This document shows positions 38,715 to 47,808 of a DNA stretch of 64,000 bases, piece after piece. A program made the position numbers and the translations under genes. The first letter of the stretch is position 1, and the number at the start of each line of letters is the position of its first letter. The stretch is from Clostridia bacterium (lineage in GTDB: Bacteria; Bacillota; Clostridia; Christensenellales; Aristaeellaceae). The stretch spans positions 1 to 64,000 of the forward strand of contig JAFRBK010000009.1 of assembly GCA_017404985.1 (NCBI GenBank), read 5' to 3'. Under the pieces are notes generated by a model. It made no database searches. It worked only from the letters and a program-made list of their open reading frames with translations, and was not told where the DNA came from.

Positions 38715-40481
38715 CTATTCGAACTGTGCAGCGTAGAGGTGGTGATAGAAGCCTTTCCGGTCCATCAGCTGGCGGTGGCTGCCCTGTTCGACGACATCGC
38801 CGTCCCGGAGGACCAGGATCTGGTCCGCGTTTTCGATGGTGGAGAGGCGGTGGGCGATGACGAAGCAGGTTTTCTGTTTCATCAGCTCGCGCATGGCTTT
38901 CTGGATTTCCCGCTCGGTGGCGGTGTCGACGTTCGAGGTGGCCTCGTCCAGGATTAGCATCGGCGCGTCATAGAGCATGGCCCGGGCGATGGTCAGCAGC
39001 TGCTTCTGCCCCTTGGAGATATTGCCGCCGTCCTCGCTGATGACGGTATCGTAGCCCTGGGGCAGGCGCATGATGAACGGATGGATGCGGGCGGCTTTCG
39101 CGGCGGCGACCACCTCGTCCATGGTGGCGTTTTCCTTGCCGTAGGCGATGTTTTCAAAGATGGTGCCCTGGAAGACCCAGGTATCCTGCAGCACCATGGC
39201 ATAGGCGCCGCGGACGCTGGACCGGACGGAGGTGCGGATATCGTGGCCGTCGATGCGGATGACGCCGCTGTCCGGGTCGTAAAAGCGCATGAGAAGGTTG
39301 ATGATCGTGGTTTTGCCGGCGCCGGTGGGGCCCACGATGGCGGTCAGCTTTCCGGCGGGCGCGTCCAGGTTCAGGTCGTGGAGGATGGTCTTGCCGGGAT
39401 CGTAGCCGAAGGCCACATGCTCCGCGCGGACATCCCCGCGGACGTTGATGAGCAGGTGCGCGCCTTCCACATCGGCGGTTTCCTCCGGCTCGTCCAGCAG
39501 CGTGAAGACGCGCTCGGCGGCGGCCAGCGCGGAAAACAGCTCGTTGAAGACTTCGGCCACCGCGTTGATCGGCCCGGCGAACTTGCGGCTGTATAGCACA
39601 AAGGAGGAGATGCGGCCCAGGTCGATCTGCCCGTTGAGGAACAGTACGCCGCCCAGCAGGGCGATCAGGCTGAGGCCCAGGTTGTTGATGGCGGTCATGG
39701 TGGGGCCGAGGGTCACGCCGTAGTGTTCCGCGTCGGAGAAGGCGGTGGCGGCGTCCTGGTTGATGCCGTCGAAGCGCTCCTCCACCCGGTTTTCATAGGC
39801 ATAGGCCTGGATGGTCTTCTGGCCGGAGAGCATTTCCTCCACAAAGCCGTTCATGACGCCGTAGCTTTTGGAGCGCCGGGCATACCGCGGCTGGGTTTTG
39901 CGGCGCATGAACACCGTGTAGCAGATGGAAACGGGCACGGTGACCAGCGTCAGCGCGGAGAGGGGGAGGGAAATGACCATCATCATGACCAGGGAACCGA
40001 CGACCGTGACCAGGCTGGAGAGGATCTGGACGATGTCCGTGGCCAGGCTGGTGGAGATGACGTCAATATCATAACTGACGCGGCTGATGATGTCCCCGGC
40101 CTGGTGCCGGTCAAAATAGCTCACGGGAAGCCTCATCAGTTTGTTGAAGACATCCTGGCGCATCCGGCGGGCCACGCGCTTGCTGACCATGGTCATCATC
40201 AGGGTAATGCCGAAGCCCAGCAGGGCGGCGGACACATAGCACACGAGCATCAGAAGGGCGTCGTGGGTGACCGCGTCAAAATTCACTTTTCCCGGGCCGG
40301 CGGAGGCTTCGCGGATGGCGGACCCGGCCAGGGACGGCCCCCAGAGGTTCAGCAGGTTGCTGAGGAGGCAGAGGACGGCGACCCCGAGGATCACATATTT
40401 CCAGGGCCCCAGGTAGCGGAGGATCCGGCGGAGGGCGCCGCGCGTGTCCTTCGGCTTTTTCATTACGGTATCGCGGGCCAC
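38715..40481 (-). CDS. ABC exporter subunit with canonical ATP site
   Basis: A 588-residue half-exporter: six membrane segments in residues 20-320, then an ATPase domain with GPTGAGKTT (Walker A), VLQDTWVF (Q loop), NISKGQKQLL (signature, degenerate from LSGGQ), LILDEATSNVD (Walker B with catalytic Glu) and VIAHRLSTI (switch His). It pairs with the upstream gene, whose Walker B and switch are altered; this reciprocal layout is that of heterodimeric multidrug-type exporters such as TM287/288. The start is a GTG directly after the upstream stop, with GGTGGAG before it; an ATG six codons later is possible. The substrate is unknown. Confidence 0.9.
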   Translation of the reverse strand: MARDTVMKKPKDTRGALRRILRYLGPWKYVILGVAVLCLLSNLLNLWGPSLAGSAIREASAGPGKVNFDAVTHDALLMLVCYVSAALLGFGITLMMTMVSKRVARRMRQDVFNKLMRLPVSYFDRHQAGDIISRVSYDIDVISTSLATDIVQILSSLVTVVGSLVMMMVISLPLSALTLVTVPVSICYTVFMRRKTQPRYARRSKSYGVMNGFVEEMLSGQKTIQAYAYENRVEERFDGINQDAATAFSDAEHYGVTLGPTMTAINNLGLSLIALLGGVLFLNGQIDLGRISSFVLYSRKFAGPINAVAEVFNELFSALAAAERVFTLLDEPEETADVEGAHLLINVRGDVRAEHVAFGYDPGKTILHDLNLDAPAGKLTAIVGPTGAGKTTIINLLMRFYDPDSGVIRIDGHDIRTSVRSSVRGAYAMVLQDTWVFQGTIFENIAYGKENATMDEVVAAAKAARIHPFIMRLPQGYDTVISEDGGNISKGQKQLLTIARAMLYDAPMLILDEATSNVDTATEREIQKAMRELMKQKTCFVIAHRLSTIENADQILVLRDGDVVEQGSHRQLMDRKGFYHHLYAAQFE

Positions 40482-42251
40482 TCACTCCACCTCCCTTTCA
40501 TTCATCTGGGTGCGGCAGATGTCCCGGTATTCAGGGCAGGTTTCCATCAGCTCGGCATGGGTGCCCCGGCCGATCATTTCCCCTTCGTGCAGGACGATGA
40601 TCTCGTCCATGGACAGGATGGAGGAGACCCGCTGCGCGATGACAACCATCGTGGCGCTGCCGTGGTGTTCCCGGATGGCCCGGCGCAGCTCCGCGTCCGT
40701 CCGGTAGTCCAGGGCGGAGGAGGCGTCATCGAGGATCAGGATTTCCGGTCCGGCGGCCAGGGCACGGGCGATCAGCAGCCGCTGTTTCTGCCCGCCGGAG
40801 AAGTTGGCGCCGCGGATGGCCGCCTCATGGTCGTAGGCATCCTCATAGGATTCGACGAAGCCCTGGGCCATGGCGTCCTTTGCCGCGTCTGCAAGCATGA
40901 GGTCGCTGACCTCGCGGCCGAACACCACATTCTCGCGGATCGTGTCGGCGAAAATGACGTCGTTCTGGAACACGACGCCGAATTTCCGGTGCAGGTCGTC
41001 CCGGCCGTAGCCGCGGACGTCCATGCCGTCGACGAAAACATGGCCCTGCTGGGGGTCATAGAAGCGCATGAGCAGGTTGATGATGCTGGTTTTGCCGCTG
41101 CCGGTGGCGCCGATGATGCCGAGGCTGCCGCCCTTCCGGACCCGGAAGGAGATATCCTTCAGGCACTGCTGCCGCTCCTCGCCCAGGAACTGGCCGTGCA
41201 GCACCCCGGGATCGTCCGCGTCATAGTTGAAGGTGACATGGTCGAAGATCAGGGCCTCGTCCCCCGGCGCGGGGGCCAGCTGGTCCGCGGGCAGGGGCGT
41301 CAGCTCCTCCGGCAGGCTGATGATTTCGCCGATCCGGTTGGCGGAGGCGTTGGCCTTGGACATCATCATAAAAATCCGGTTCAGGCCCATGACGCCCATC
41401 AGGATCATATTGAAATAAGTCAGAAAGGCAAGGATAACGCCCGGGGCGGTCTGGCCGTCGTTCACCCTCCGGGCGCCGACGAGGACCACCAGGGTCAGGC
41501 CCACATTCAGGAAGAGGGTGACGATGGGCCCTGGCAGGCTCATGATCATGCCGGCCTTGATTTCCTGGCGCGCCATGCGGGCGTTCGCCTCGGCAAAGCG
41601 GCCTTCCTCGAAGGCTTCCTTGCTGAGGGCCCGGACCACGCGGATGCCGGTGATGCTTTCCCGCATGCGCCGCACGAGCACGTCCATCCGGCGCTGGACT
41701 TCGTTGTACAGCGGAATGCCCTTCCAGGACACGAAGGAGACCAGGACGATCATGATCGGCGCCATGATGCAGAGGATGGCGGCGAGCCCCGTGTCCATCG
41801 TCAGGGTGATGGCGATGCCGCCCAGCAGCATGATCGGCGCGCGGATGCCCATGGTCTGGATCATGCGGACGAAGCTCTGGACGTTATAGGTATCGCTGGT
41901 CATCCGGGAGATCAGGGAGGGAAGGCCGACCTTGTCCATCTGGCGGCCGGACAGGTTCAGCGCCGTATGGAACAGGTCCCGGCGGATCGCGTAGGTGCTG
42001 TTTTTTGCCACCCGGACGCTCATCCGGTTGGCGGTGATGTTCAGGATCCGGGTCAGAAGGGTCAGCAGCAGCATGACGCCGCCCCAGGCAGCGACGGGCC
42101 ACGCGTTATCGGCGTTTGGAATCACGTGGTCAAGGAGGTGCTCCAGGACATACGGAAGCAAAAGGTCGGTTCCTGTGCCGACCAGCTTGATGGCCATGAC
42201 CGCCAGGATAAAGCGGCGGTATGGGCGAACGTAGTGCCAGATCAGTTTCAT
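40482..42251 (-). CDS. ABC exporter subunit with degenerate ATP site
   Basis: A 589-residue half-exporter, first gene of the pair. After six membrane segments come GATGSGKTS (Walker A), FSGGQKQRL (normal signature), LILDDASSALD (Asp in place of the catalytic Glu) and VIAQRVSSI (Gln in place of the switch His). These two changes mark the non-hydrolysing site of heterodimeric exporters. Its normal signature completes the active site of the partner encoded directly downstream. The ribosome site before the ATG (GGGAAAAA) is weak. No regulator gene is adjacent on this strand. Confidence 0.92.
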   Translation of the reverse strand: MKLIWHYVRPYRRFILAVMAIKLVGTGTDLLLPYVLEHLLDHVIPNADNAWPVAAWGGVMLLLTLLTRILNITANRMSVRVAKNSTYAIRRDLFHTALNLSGRQMDKVGLPSLISRMTSDTYNVQSFVRMIQTMGIRAPIMLLGGIAITLTMDTGLAAILCIMAPIMIVLVSFVSWKGIPLYNEVQRRMDVLVRRMRESITGIRVVRALSKEAFEEGRFAEANARMARQEIKAGMIMSLPGPIVTLFLNVGLTLVVLVGARRVNDGQTAPGVILAFLTYFNMILMGVMGLNRIFMMMSKANASANRIGEIISLPEELTPLPADQLAPAPGDEALIFDHVTFNYDADDPGVLHGQFLGEERQQCLKDISFRVRKGGSLGIIGATGSGKTSIINLLMRFYDPQQGHVFVDGMDVRGYGRDDLHRKFGVVFQNDVIFADTIRENVVFGREVSDLMLADAAKDAMAQGFVESYEDAYDHEAAIRGANFSGGQKQRLLIARALAAGPEILILDDASSALDYRTDAELRRAIREHHGSATMVVIAQRVSSILSMDEIIVLHEGEMIGRGTHAELMETCPEYRDICRTQMNEREVE

Positions 42252-42377
42252 TTTTTCCCAGCCGTGGCTGCCAGCCTCCGGAACCCTTTCCTCCTGCCCT
42301 TTCCGCGAAGGAAAGCCATGCTGTGCATCGGGAGCATGGTGCGGGGCGGGGAATGAATCAGCTGTCTGCCGGGATGC

Positions 42378-42425
42378 AAAAATCCCGGACAGGCTGTGAA
42401 ATATTCTATCACAGGCATCCGGGAT
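42378..42425 (-). terminator. Terminator of the glgA operon
   Basis: On the minus strand ATCCCGGA (42425-42418) pairs with TCCGGGAT (42389-42382), with an inner CTGTGA/TCACAG stem, followed by TTTTT. It lies 60 bases past the glycogen synthase stop. The rest of 42252-42485 holds no gene or clear promoter. Confidence 0.85.
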
Positions 42426-42485
42426 AAGCTACAGGTAACTTTTGGAAGAATATCAGGAACCGTTGGAAGAAAACCGGGTTTCGGC

Positions 42486-44297
42486 TCAGCGGGGGGAAAG
42501 CAGGTCCTTGATTTCAAAGCCCTTGGCCAAATTGCCGGTGATCTTCAGGCGGCCCTTCATGAACAGGCGCGGGGCCGTGGTCTCGCCGCGCATCATCCGC
42601 ATAAAGTGATAGTAGCTGCATTTGATATGGGCGTCCGCGTCGTGGTAGGACCAGGGCTCCACGGCGAAGCTGTCGCTGCCGATTTTGATATAGAGCCATC
42701 CGGCGCCTTCGCCGATGATTTCGATCTCGATGATCCGGCTGAAGCCTTCGGTGAACCATTCCGGATGGTTCCGGCGGTTGTGCTCGTCCACCTGCCGGTA
42801 GGTTTCCCGGATGTTCTCAAAGGCCTCCTGGAAGGTGAGGCCGGCGAAATGCTCGGTGACGTGGATTTCGTGGTACATCCGCCGGTACTGTTCCGCGCTG
42901 CGCTCCCAGGAGAAATCCTTGCGCATGCAGCGCAGGCGAAGCTCGTTGAAGGTCTCCGGGTCGGAGAGGTAGACCTTGATCGCCTGGAGCACCGCGAGAT
43001 AGAGGTCCTTGGCGGCGTATTCGGAGAAGGAGAAGCCCTCGCCGATGCCGTCAAAGGTGCTGTAGGAGCGGACGGAATCCCGCAGGCCGCCGGTTTCCCG
43101 GACGATGGGCACGGTGCCGAACCGCATGGCCATCATCTGGGACAGGCCGCAGGGCTCGAAGCGGGAAGGCATCAGATAGAAGTCCGCGCCGGCAAAGATC
43201 TCGCTGGCCACCGCTTCCGTATAGCGGTCGGAGAAGCCCATCTGGCTCGGCCAGTGCTCCGCGGCCCAGCGGAAATAGTCGGTGTACTGGGGATCCCCCT
43301 GGCCGAATACGACCAGCTGCACGCCCAGGTCCATCAGGCCGGGAAGCGCCTCCTTGATCAGGTCGAGGCCCTTCTGCTCCACCAGGCGGGCAACGACGGC
43401 CACCAGCGGCCATTCCGGTTCCGGGGTCAGGCCGAAGCGCTTCTGGACGGCTTCCTTGCAGACCGCCTTGCCCTCCAGATTGTCCACGGAGAACGGGGCG
43501 GGAAGGCGGGGATCCTTCATGGCGTCGTACTGGTCCACGTCGATGCCGTTCAGGATGCCGTACAGCTTGCCGTCCACATAGTCGATAACGCCCTGCAGCC
43601 CCTCGCCGAACTGGGGATGGTGCAGCTCCCGGGCATAGGTGGGAGAAACCGTGCTGACCGCGTCCGCCATCATCATGGCGGCCTTCATCAGGTTGATGTC
43701 CTCCCGGCCCTCATAGTTGAAGATCAGGGCCCGTTCATACCAGCTGGAATCGAAGCCGAAGACGGAATACATCTTCTCCCTTGCGTACTGGCCCTGGTAG
43801 GCGATGTTGTGAATGGTATAGACGGTGCGGATGCCGCCGAAGCGGGGGTCGTCCTGCTGCTTGTCTTTCAGGTACAGGATGGTGGCGGCGGTTTCCCAGT
43901 CGTTGCAGTGCAGGATGTCCGGGCAGGGGGAGAGCAGGCCCAGCAGGGAAACGATTGCCTTGCTGAAGAAGGCGAAACGCCAGGCATCGTCGTCGTACCC
44001 GTAGAGCCGGTCCCGCATGAAAAGCTGCTCCTCGCCGATGAACCAGACGGGGACGCCGGCCCGGCGGCCTTCATAGACCTGGGCGTTGATCTGCATGTCC
44101 CGGAGGATCACGGGATAGGTGCCGCGGAAGGTCAGCTCGTCATGAAAACGGTCCCAGACGCATTTGTAGAGCGGGGTGATGATTTCCACCTCGTCGCCGG
44201 TTGCCTGCAGCACAGGAGGAAGGGAGAAGGCCACGTCGGCCAGGCCGCCGGACTTGCTGAAGGGGGCGCATTCGCTGGACGCAAACCAGATTTTCAT
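42486..44297 (-). CDS. glgA: Glycogen synthase with C-terminal SCP2-like extension
   Basis: Residues 1-485 are a GT5 glycogen synthase: KSGGLADV is the ADP-glucose-binding loop, and DILHCNDWETA, TVYTIHNIAYQG, ARLVEQKGLDL and MPSRFEPCGLSQM (with the catalytic Glu) follow in order. Family members end near 480-490 residues; this one continues to 603. The extra part contains a WLYIKIGSDSFAV strand and FMKGRLKITGNLAKGFEIKD, which resembles an SCP2-type sterol-carrier fold. The start has AAAGGAGAAAGAAGC. GDPD is 18 bases upstream on the same strand. No other glycogen genes are in the window. Confidence 0.88.
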   Translation of the reverse strand: MKIWFASSECAPFSKSGGLADVAFSLPPVLQATGDEVEIITPLYKCVWDRFHDELTFRGTYPVILRDMQINAQVYEGRRAGVPVWFIGEEQLFMRDRLYGYDDDAWRFAFFSKAIVSLLGLLSPCPDILHCNDWETAATILYLKDKQQDDPRFGGIRTVYTIHNIAYQGQYAREKMYSVFGFDSSWYERALIFNYEGREDINLMKAAMMMADAVSTVSPTYARELHHPQFGEGLQGVIDYVDGKLYGILNGIDVDQYDAMKDPRLPAPFSVDNLEGKAVCKEAVQKRFGLTPEPEWPLVAVVARLVEQKGLDLIKEALPGLMDLGVQLVVFGQGDPQYTDYFRWAAEHWPSQMGFSDRYTEAVASEIFAGADFYLMPSRFEPCGLSQMMAMRFGTVPIVRETGGLRDSVRSYSTFDGIGEGFSFSEYAAKDLYLAVLQAIKVYLSDPETFNELRLRCMRKDFSWERSAEQYRRMYHEIHVTEHFAGLTFQEAFENIRETYRQVDEHNRRNHPEWFTEGFSRIIEIEIIGEGAGWLYIKIGSDSFAVEPWSYHDADAHIKCSYYHFMRMMRGETTAPRLFMKGRLKITGNLAKGFEIKDLLSPR

Positions 44298-44315
44298 TGC
44301 TTCTTTCTCCTTTTG

Positions 44316-45047
44316 TTATTGGGCTTCACGGAGGCATTTCAGGGCCACATCGGGATAGTTTGTGATGACGATGTCCGCGCCGCCGGCGAGCACCCGGCGG
44401 ATCAGCTCTTCGCTGTTGACGGTCCAGGGATGGACCCGGATGCCGGCCTTGTGGGCCTCCCGGCAGAGGTTGCCGGGCACGAGGACTTCGGTATACAGGG
44501 GATGGAGGGCGTCCATGCCCAGGGCGACGGCGTAGGCCCAGGAGCGGACCATGGTGGCGTCGTAGAGCAGGCCGCAGGTGATGGATGGGTCAATGGCCTT
44601 GACCCGCTGCATGCTGTAATGGTTGAAGGAGGAGAAGATCAGGCGTTCCTTCGGAAAGCGGCTGGCTGCCAGCTCGATGCAGCGCTTCTCCAGGTCCGGA
44701 TAATCGATGACGCTGTTTTTCAGCTCGATATTGATTTCCAGCCCGGTGGGGGCCAGCAGCTGAAAGACCTCCTCCAGCGTCGGGATCCGGGCGTCGGGGA
44801 ATTCTGGATGGGTTTTGTTGAAATGCAGGGCTTTCAGCTCCTGAAGCGTCATGTCGAGGATCCGGCCGGTTCCGTCGGAGACCCGGTCCACGGTCTCGTC
44901 ATGGGCGACGACGATCTCGCCGCTGCGGCAGAGGTGGACGTCCAGCTCCACGCCGTGGGCGCCCTGGTCCACAGCGAGCTGGAAGGCTTCCAGGGTATTT
45001 TCCGGGGCATAGGCGGAAGCGCCCCGGTGGGCGAAGATTGTAGCCAT
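44316..45047 (-). CDS. Glycerophosphodiester phosphodiesterase
   Basis: A 243-residue GDPD. IFAHRGASAYAPENTLEAF holds the catalytic HRG and the metal-binding Glu, VELDVHLC the second metal site, VVAHDETVDR the second catalytic His, and INIELK, HPWTVNS and ITNYPD complete the family motifs. It has no signal peptide, so it acts in the cytoplasm on glycerophosphodiesters from lipid turnover. CGGAGGAAACAGC precedes ATG 45047. It shares an operon and promoter with glgA; a functional link is not obvious. Confidence 0.93.
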   Translation of the reverse strand: MATIFAHRGASAYAPENTLEAFQLAVDQGAHGVELDVHLCRSGEIVVAHDETVDRVSDGTGRILDMTLQELKALHFNKTHPEFPDARIPTLEEVFQLLAPTGLEINIELKNSVIDYPDLEKRCIELAASRFPKERLIFSSFNHYSMQRVKAIDPSITCGLLYDATMVRSWAYAVALGMDALHPLYTEVLVPGNLCREAHKAGIRVHPWTVNSEELIRRVLAGGADIVITNYPDVALKCLREAQ

Positions 45048-45081
45048 GCTGTTTCCTCCGGCAGTTATATTGGATGAAATT

Positions 45082-45110
45082 ATCGTACCAGTTCGGGCGG
45101 GAGAAGTCAA
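45082..45110 (-). promoter_or_regulatory. Promoter of the GDPD-glgA operon
   Basis: On the minus strand TTGACT (45110-45105) and TACGAT (45087-45082) are separated by 17 bases, 35 bases before the GDPD start. Confidence 0.75.
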
Positions 45111-45143
45111 GAACGGCCTTGGGGGGCGGCGGCGGGAAAACAC

Positions 45144-45172
45144 TTGTGCGGGACGGGGGTTGCGCGTATAAT
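45144..45172 (+). promoter_or_regulatory. Promoter of the serine acetyltransferase operon
   Basis: TTGTGC (45144-45149) and TATAAT (45167-45172) are 17 bases apart on the plus strand, 64 bases before the start codon. A TCCGCGGA repeat (45183-45204 area) can form a hairpin in the leader. Confidence 0.75.
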
Positions 45173-45235
45173 GGAAAAGCTGATCCGCGGAGGGCATCCG
45201 CGGAAATCCATTGGCGAAAGACGGAGGGAACCGCC

Positions 45236-46078
45236 TTGACGGAGCTGGTTCGCAAAACCATTCAGGCATTGCAGGAAACAAACGGAAACCAGGGGACGGG
45301 GAGGATGCACCATTGTCCGCCGCCGGACCGCCGGAAGGTGATCCGGGTGGTGAAGGACCTGCAGGCGCTGCTGTTTCCGATGAGCTTCCGGCGGGAGGTT
45401 CCGGACATGCCGGATGAAGCGCTGCTGGAGAAGGCGCTGGGTCTGTTGAAGGCGGAGCTGGCGTCTGCCTTGCGCTTCCGGGATGAAAAGGATCCCGAAA
45501 AGGCGGCCGGCGCCGTGTGCGAGGCCTTTGCCGGCACGCTGCCGCGCATCCGGGAGCTTTTGCTGAAGGATGTGGAGGCGTTGTATGAGGGCGACCCGGC
45601 CGCGGTCAGCCGGGAAGAGGTCATGATCTGCTATCCCGGGTTTTACGCGATTTCCATTTACCGGCTGGCTCATGAGCTGTACCTGCTGGACGCGCCGCTG
45701 ATTCCTCGGATTATGACGGAGTTCGCCCATGAAAAGACCGGAATTGATATCCATCCGGGCGCTACGGTGGGAGAATACTTCTTTATCGACCATGGAACAG
45801 GCATTGTAGTGGGAGAAACTACTACTATCGGGGACCATGTGAAGCTTTACCAGGGCGTGACGCTGGGCGCCCGCAGCTTTGAGCTGGACGAGAACGGGAA
45901 TCCGGTGAAGAAGATCAAGCGGCATCCGGATATCGGGAACCATGTGGTGATTTACGCCAACGCCACCATTCTCGGCGGGGATACCGTGATCGGGGACCGC
46001 TGCGTAATCGGCGGCAACACCTGGCTGACCAGATCCGTGGCGGTCGGCAGTGTGGTAACCTACAGGGAGGAATGCTGA
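45236..46078 (+). CDS. cysE: Serine O-acetyltransferase
   Basis: A 280-residue protein that acetylates serine for cysteine synthesis. The C-terminal half is a left-handed hexapeptide-repeat helix: GIDIHPGATVGEYFFIDHGT (catalytic His), GIVVGETTTIGDHVKLYQGV, TLGARSF and RHPDIGNHVVIYANATILGG. The N-terminal 130 residues are a helical domain, longer than in CysE and similar to the EpsC/SAT-like proteins of Clostridia. The start is a TTG at 45236 with GGAGGGAACCGCC upstream; earlier in-frame codons lie in the leader. It heads an operon with a deacetylase and a transporter. Confidence 0.92.
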   Translation: MTELVRKTIQALQETNGNQGTGRMHHCPPPDRRKVIRVVKDLQALLFPMSFRREVPDMPDEALLEKALGLLKAELASALRFRDEKDPEKAAGAVCEAFAGTLPRIRELLLKDVEALYEGDPAAVSREEVMICYPGFYAISIYRLAHELYLLDAPLIPRIMTEFAHEKTGIDIHPGATVGEYFFIDHGTGIVVGETTTIGDHVKLYQGVTLGARSFELDENGNPVKKIKRHPDIGNHVVIYANATILGGDTVIGDRCVIGGNTWLTRSVAVGSVVTYREEC

Positions 46079-46080
46079 CC

Positions 46081-46848
46081 ATGGCGCGGAAATGGACAGG
46101 GATGCTCGCCCTGCTGCTCTGCCTGTGCCTGATGCTGCAGGCGGCGGCGGAGGACGAGGACCCGCTCAGCCAGTTTGTGATCCATCACGGGGACCGGAAT
46201 GTCAACAAGATCGCGATCACGGTGGACGACTGTTATAAAACAGCCCGGGAGTGGATCGCGCGGGATGTGGAGCTGTGCCTGGAATACGGCATTCAGATGA
46301 CGTTTTTCCCGGTGGTGCATACGGGGTGCCTGGAGGAAAAATACCGGGATCTGTGGCAGTCCGTGGTGGACAGCGGCTGTGAGATCGGGACGCATACCTA
46401 CGCCCATATGAAGCTGGGCAACCGGGACGCCTGGGATATCGTCCGGGTGCTGGGCCAGGCGCAGGAGGCGCTGGACAAAACCCTGGGATACCATTACCAG
46501 GTCCGGTGGCTGCGGCCGCCTTACGGCTCGGTGGCAAGCGGAAAGGTGTCGACCGAGAAGCGCGTGATTGCCATGATTAAGAAATACGGGTTTGACCATA
46601 TCATTCATTGGGATGTCAGCGAAACCAAGGACCTGAAAAAGGCGCTGAAGAATATCCAGAACGGCAGCATTCTGCTGTTCCACGCCAAGGAAAAGGATAC
46701 GAAATTCCTGGAAAAGCTGATTCCGGAGCTGAAGGAGCGGGGCTTTGAGATGGTTACGGTCAGCGAGCTGCTGGGCTTCGGCCCGCCGGAAACCGGGGAT
46801 GAACTGTATGTTTATAACAAGGCGGATTATCAGAATCAGGAGAGTTAA
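46081..46848 (+). CDS. Secreted polysaccharide deacetylase (NodB domain)
   Basis: A 255-residue protein with a signal peptide (MARKWTGMLALLLCLCLMLQ). The NodB motifs are present: ITVDD (catalytic Asp pair), GTHTYAH (metal-binding H-x3-H, here THTYAH), RPPYG, and a late LLFHAKE. It should remove acetyl groups from peptidoglycan or another polysaccharide outside the cell. Of two ATGs, 46081 has correct spacing to GGGAGGAATGC; 46072 is too close. It lies two bases after the cysE stop and six before the EamA gene. Confidence 0.9.
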   Translation: MARKWTGMLALLLCLCLMLQAAAEDEDPLSQFVIHHGDRNVNKIAITVDDCYKTAREWIARDVELCLEYGIQMTFFPVVHTGCLEEKYRDLWQSVVDSGCEIGTHTYAHMKLGNRDAWDIVRVLGQAQEALDKTLGYHYQVRWLRPPYGSVASGKVSTEKRVIAMIKKYGFDHIIHWDVSETKDLKKALKNIQNGSILLFHAKEKDTKFLEKLIPELKERGFEMVTVSELLGFGPPETGDELYVYNKADYQNQES

Positions 46849-46854
46849 CCGGAT

Positions 46855-47808
46855 ATGAATCAGAAATCCCTGCGGGGCAGCCTGCTGCTCCTGCTGGGTG
46901 CCATGGTCTGGGGCGCGGCCTTTGCGGCGCAGCGCGTCGGAATGGATCATATGGGACCCTGGGCATTCAACGGCATCCGGATGCTGCTGGGCGGCATCGT
47001 GCTGTCCGCGGTGTCCGCCGTATTGGAAAGAAACCAAAAGAAGGAAGGAAAGCCGAATAAAGAGGCTGTGCCCGCACCGGACCCGAAGGACCAGCGGCGG
47101 GCCGGCCTTCTGTGCGGGCTGCTGTTGTTTGCGGCCTCCTCCCTGCAGCAGATCGGGCTTGTGACTACCACAGCCGGTAAGGCGGGGTTCATTACGGCCC
47201 TGTACGTGGTGCTGGTGCCGGTGGCCGGTTGGCTCGTTTTCCGGAAGAACCCGGGCAGGATTATCTGGATCGGCGTGGCGGTGGCCGTGGCAGCGCTGTA
47301 TCTGCTGTGCATGCCCGCCGACGGGTTTGAGCTGCAGCAGGGGGACCTGCTGATGCTGGGCTGCGCGGTCTGCTTCACCGCCCAGATCCTCTGCGTGGAT
47401 TATTACGCGCCCCGGGTGAATGGGGTGAAAACCGTCCGGGACGAAGCCCTGGTGACCGGGATTCTGTCCCTGGCGGTGGCTCTGGTGGTGGAAACCATCA
47501 CCTGGGAAGGCATCCGGGCGGCCATGGTTCCGATCCTGTATGCCGGCATCATGTCCGGCGCGGTGGGCTACACGCTGCAGATTCTCGGCCAGCGGGATAC
47601 GGATCCCACGGTGGCATCCCTGCTGATGTGCCTGGAGGCGGTGTTCGCGGTGCTCACCGGTGCCATCGTGATCGGGGAGCGGCTGACCGTGCGGGAAACC
47701 TGGGGCTGCGTGCTGATGTTCTCAGCGGTGGTGCTGGCCCAGCTGTCGCCGGTGATTGACAAGTGGCGGGCAGCCCGAAAAGAGCATCAGAAAACGGCTG
47801 CCTTATAA
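46855..47808 (+). CDS. EamA/DMT-family transporter
   Basis: A 317-residue protein of ten hydrophobic segments in two EamA repeats. The first begins LLLLGAMVWGAAFAAQRVGM and AFNGIRMLLG; the second begins GDLLMLGCAVCFTAQIL and ends with VASLLMCLEAVFAVLTGAIV and GERLT. Members export amino acids, nucleotides or other metabolites. A charged loop (RNQKKEGKPNKEAV) interrupts the first repeat. GGAGAGTTAACCGGAT precedes the ATG. As the third gene after cysE it may export a cysteine-pathway product, which is only a suggestion. Confidence 0.9.
   Translation: MNQKSLRGSLLLLLGAMVWGAAFAAQRVGMDHMGPWAFNGIRMLLGGIVLSAVSAVLERNQKKEGKPNKEAVPAPDPKDQRRAGLLCGLLLFAASSLQQIGLVTTTAGKAGFITALYVVLVPVAGWLVFRKNPGRIIWIGVAVAVAALYLLCMPADGFELQQGDLLMLGCAVCFTAQILCVDYYAPRVNGVKTVRDEALVTGILSLAVALVVETITWEGIRAAMVPILYAGIMSGAVGYTLQILGQRDTDPTVASLLMCLEAVFAVLTGAIVIGERLTVRETWGCVLMFSAVVLAQLSPVIDKWRAARKEHQKTAAL

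Noticed and set aside
39723-42356. 877-residue plus-strand ORF
   Set aside because: It is the antisense frame of the two ABC exporter genes, whose motifs are complete; composition (His/Asp/Gly-rich) is typical of a shadow frame.
42396-45077. 893-residue plus-strand ORF
   Set aside because: It lies antisense to glgA and the GDPD gene, which carry all family motifs; no domain is recognisable.
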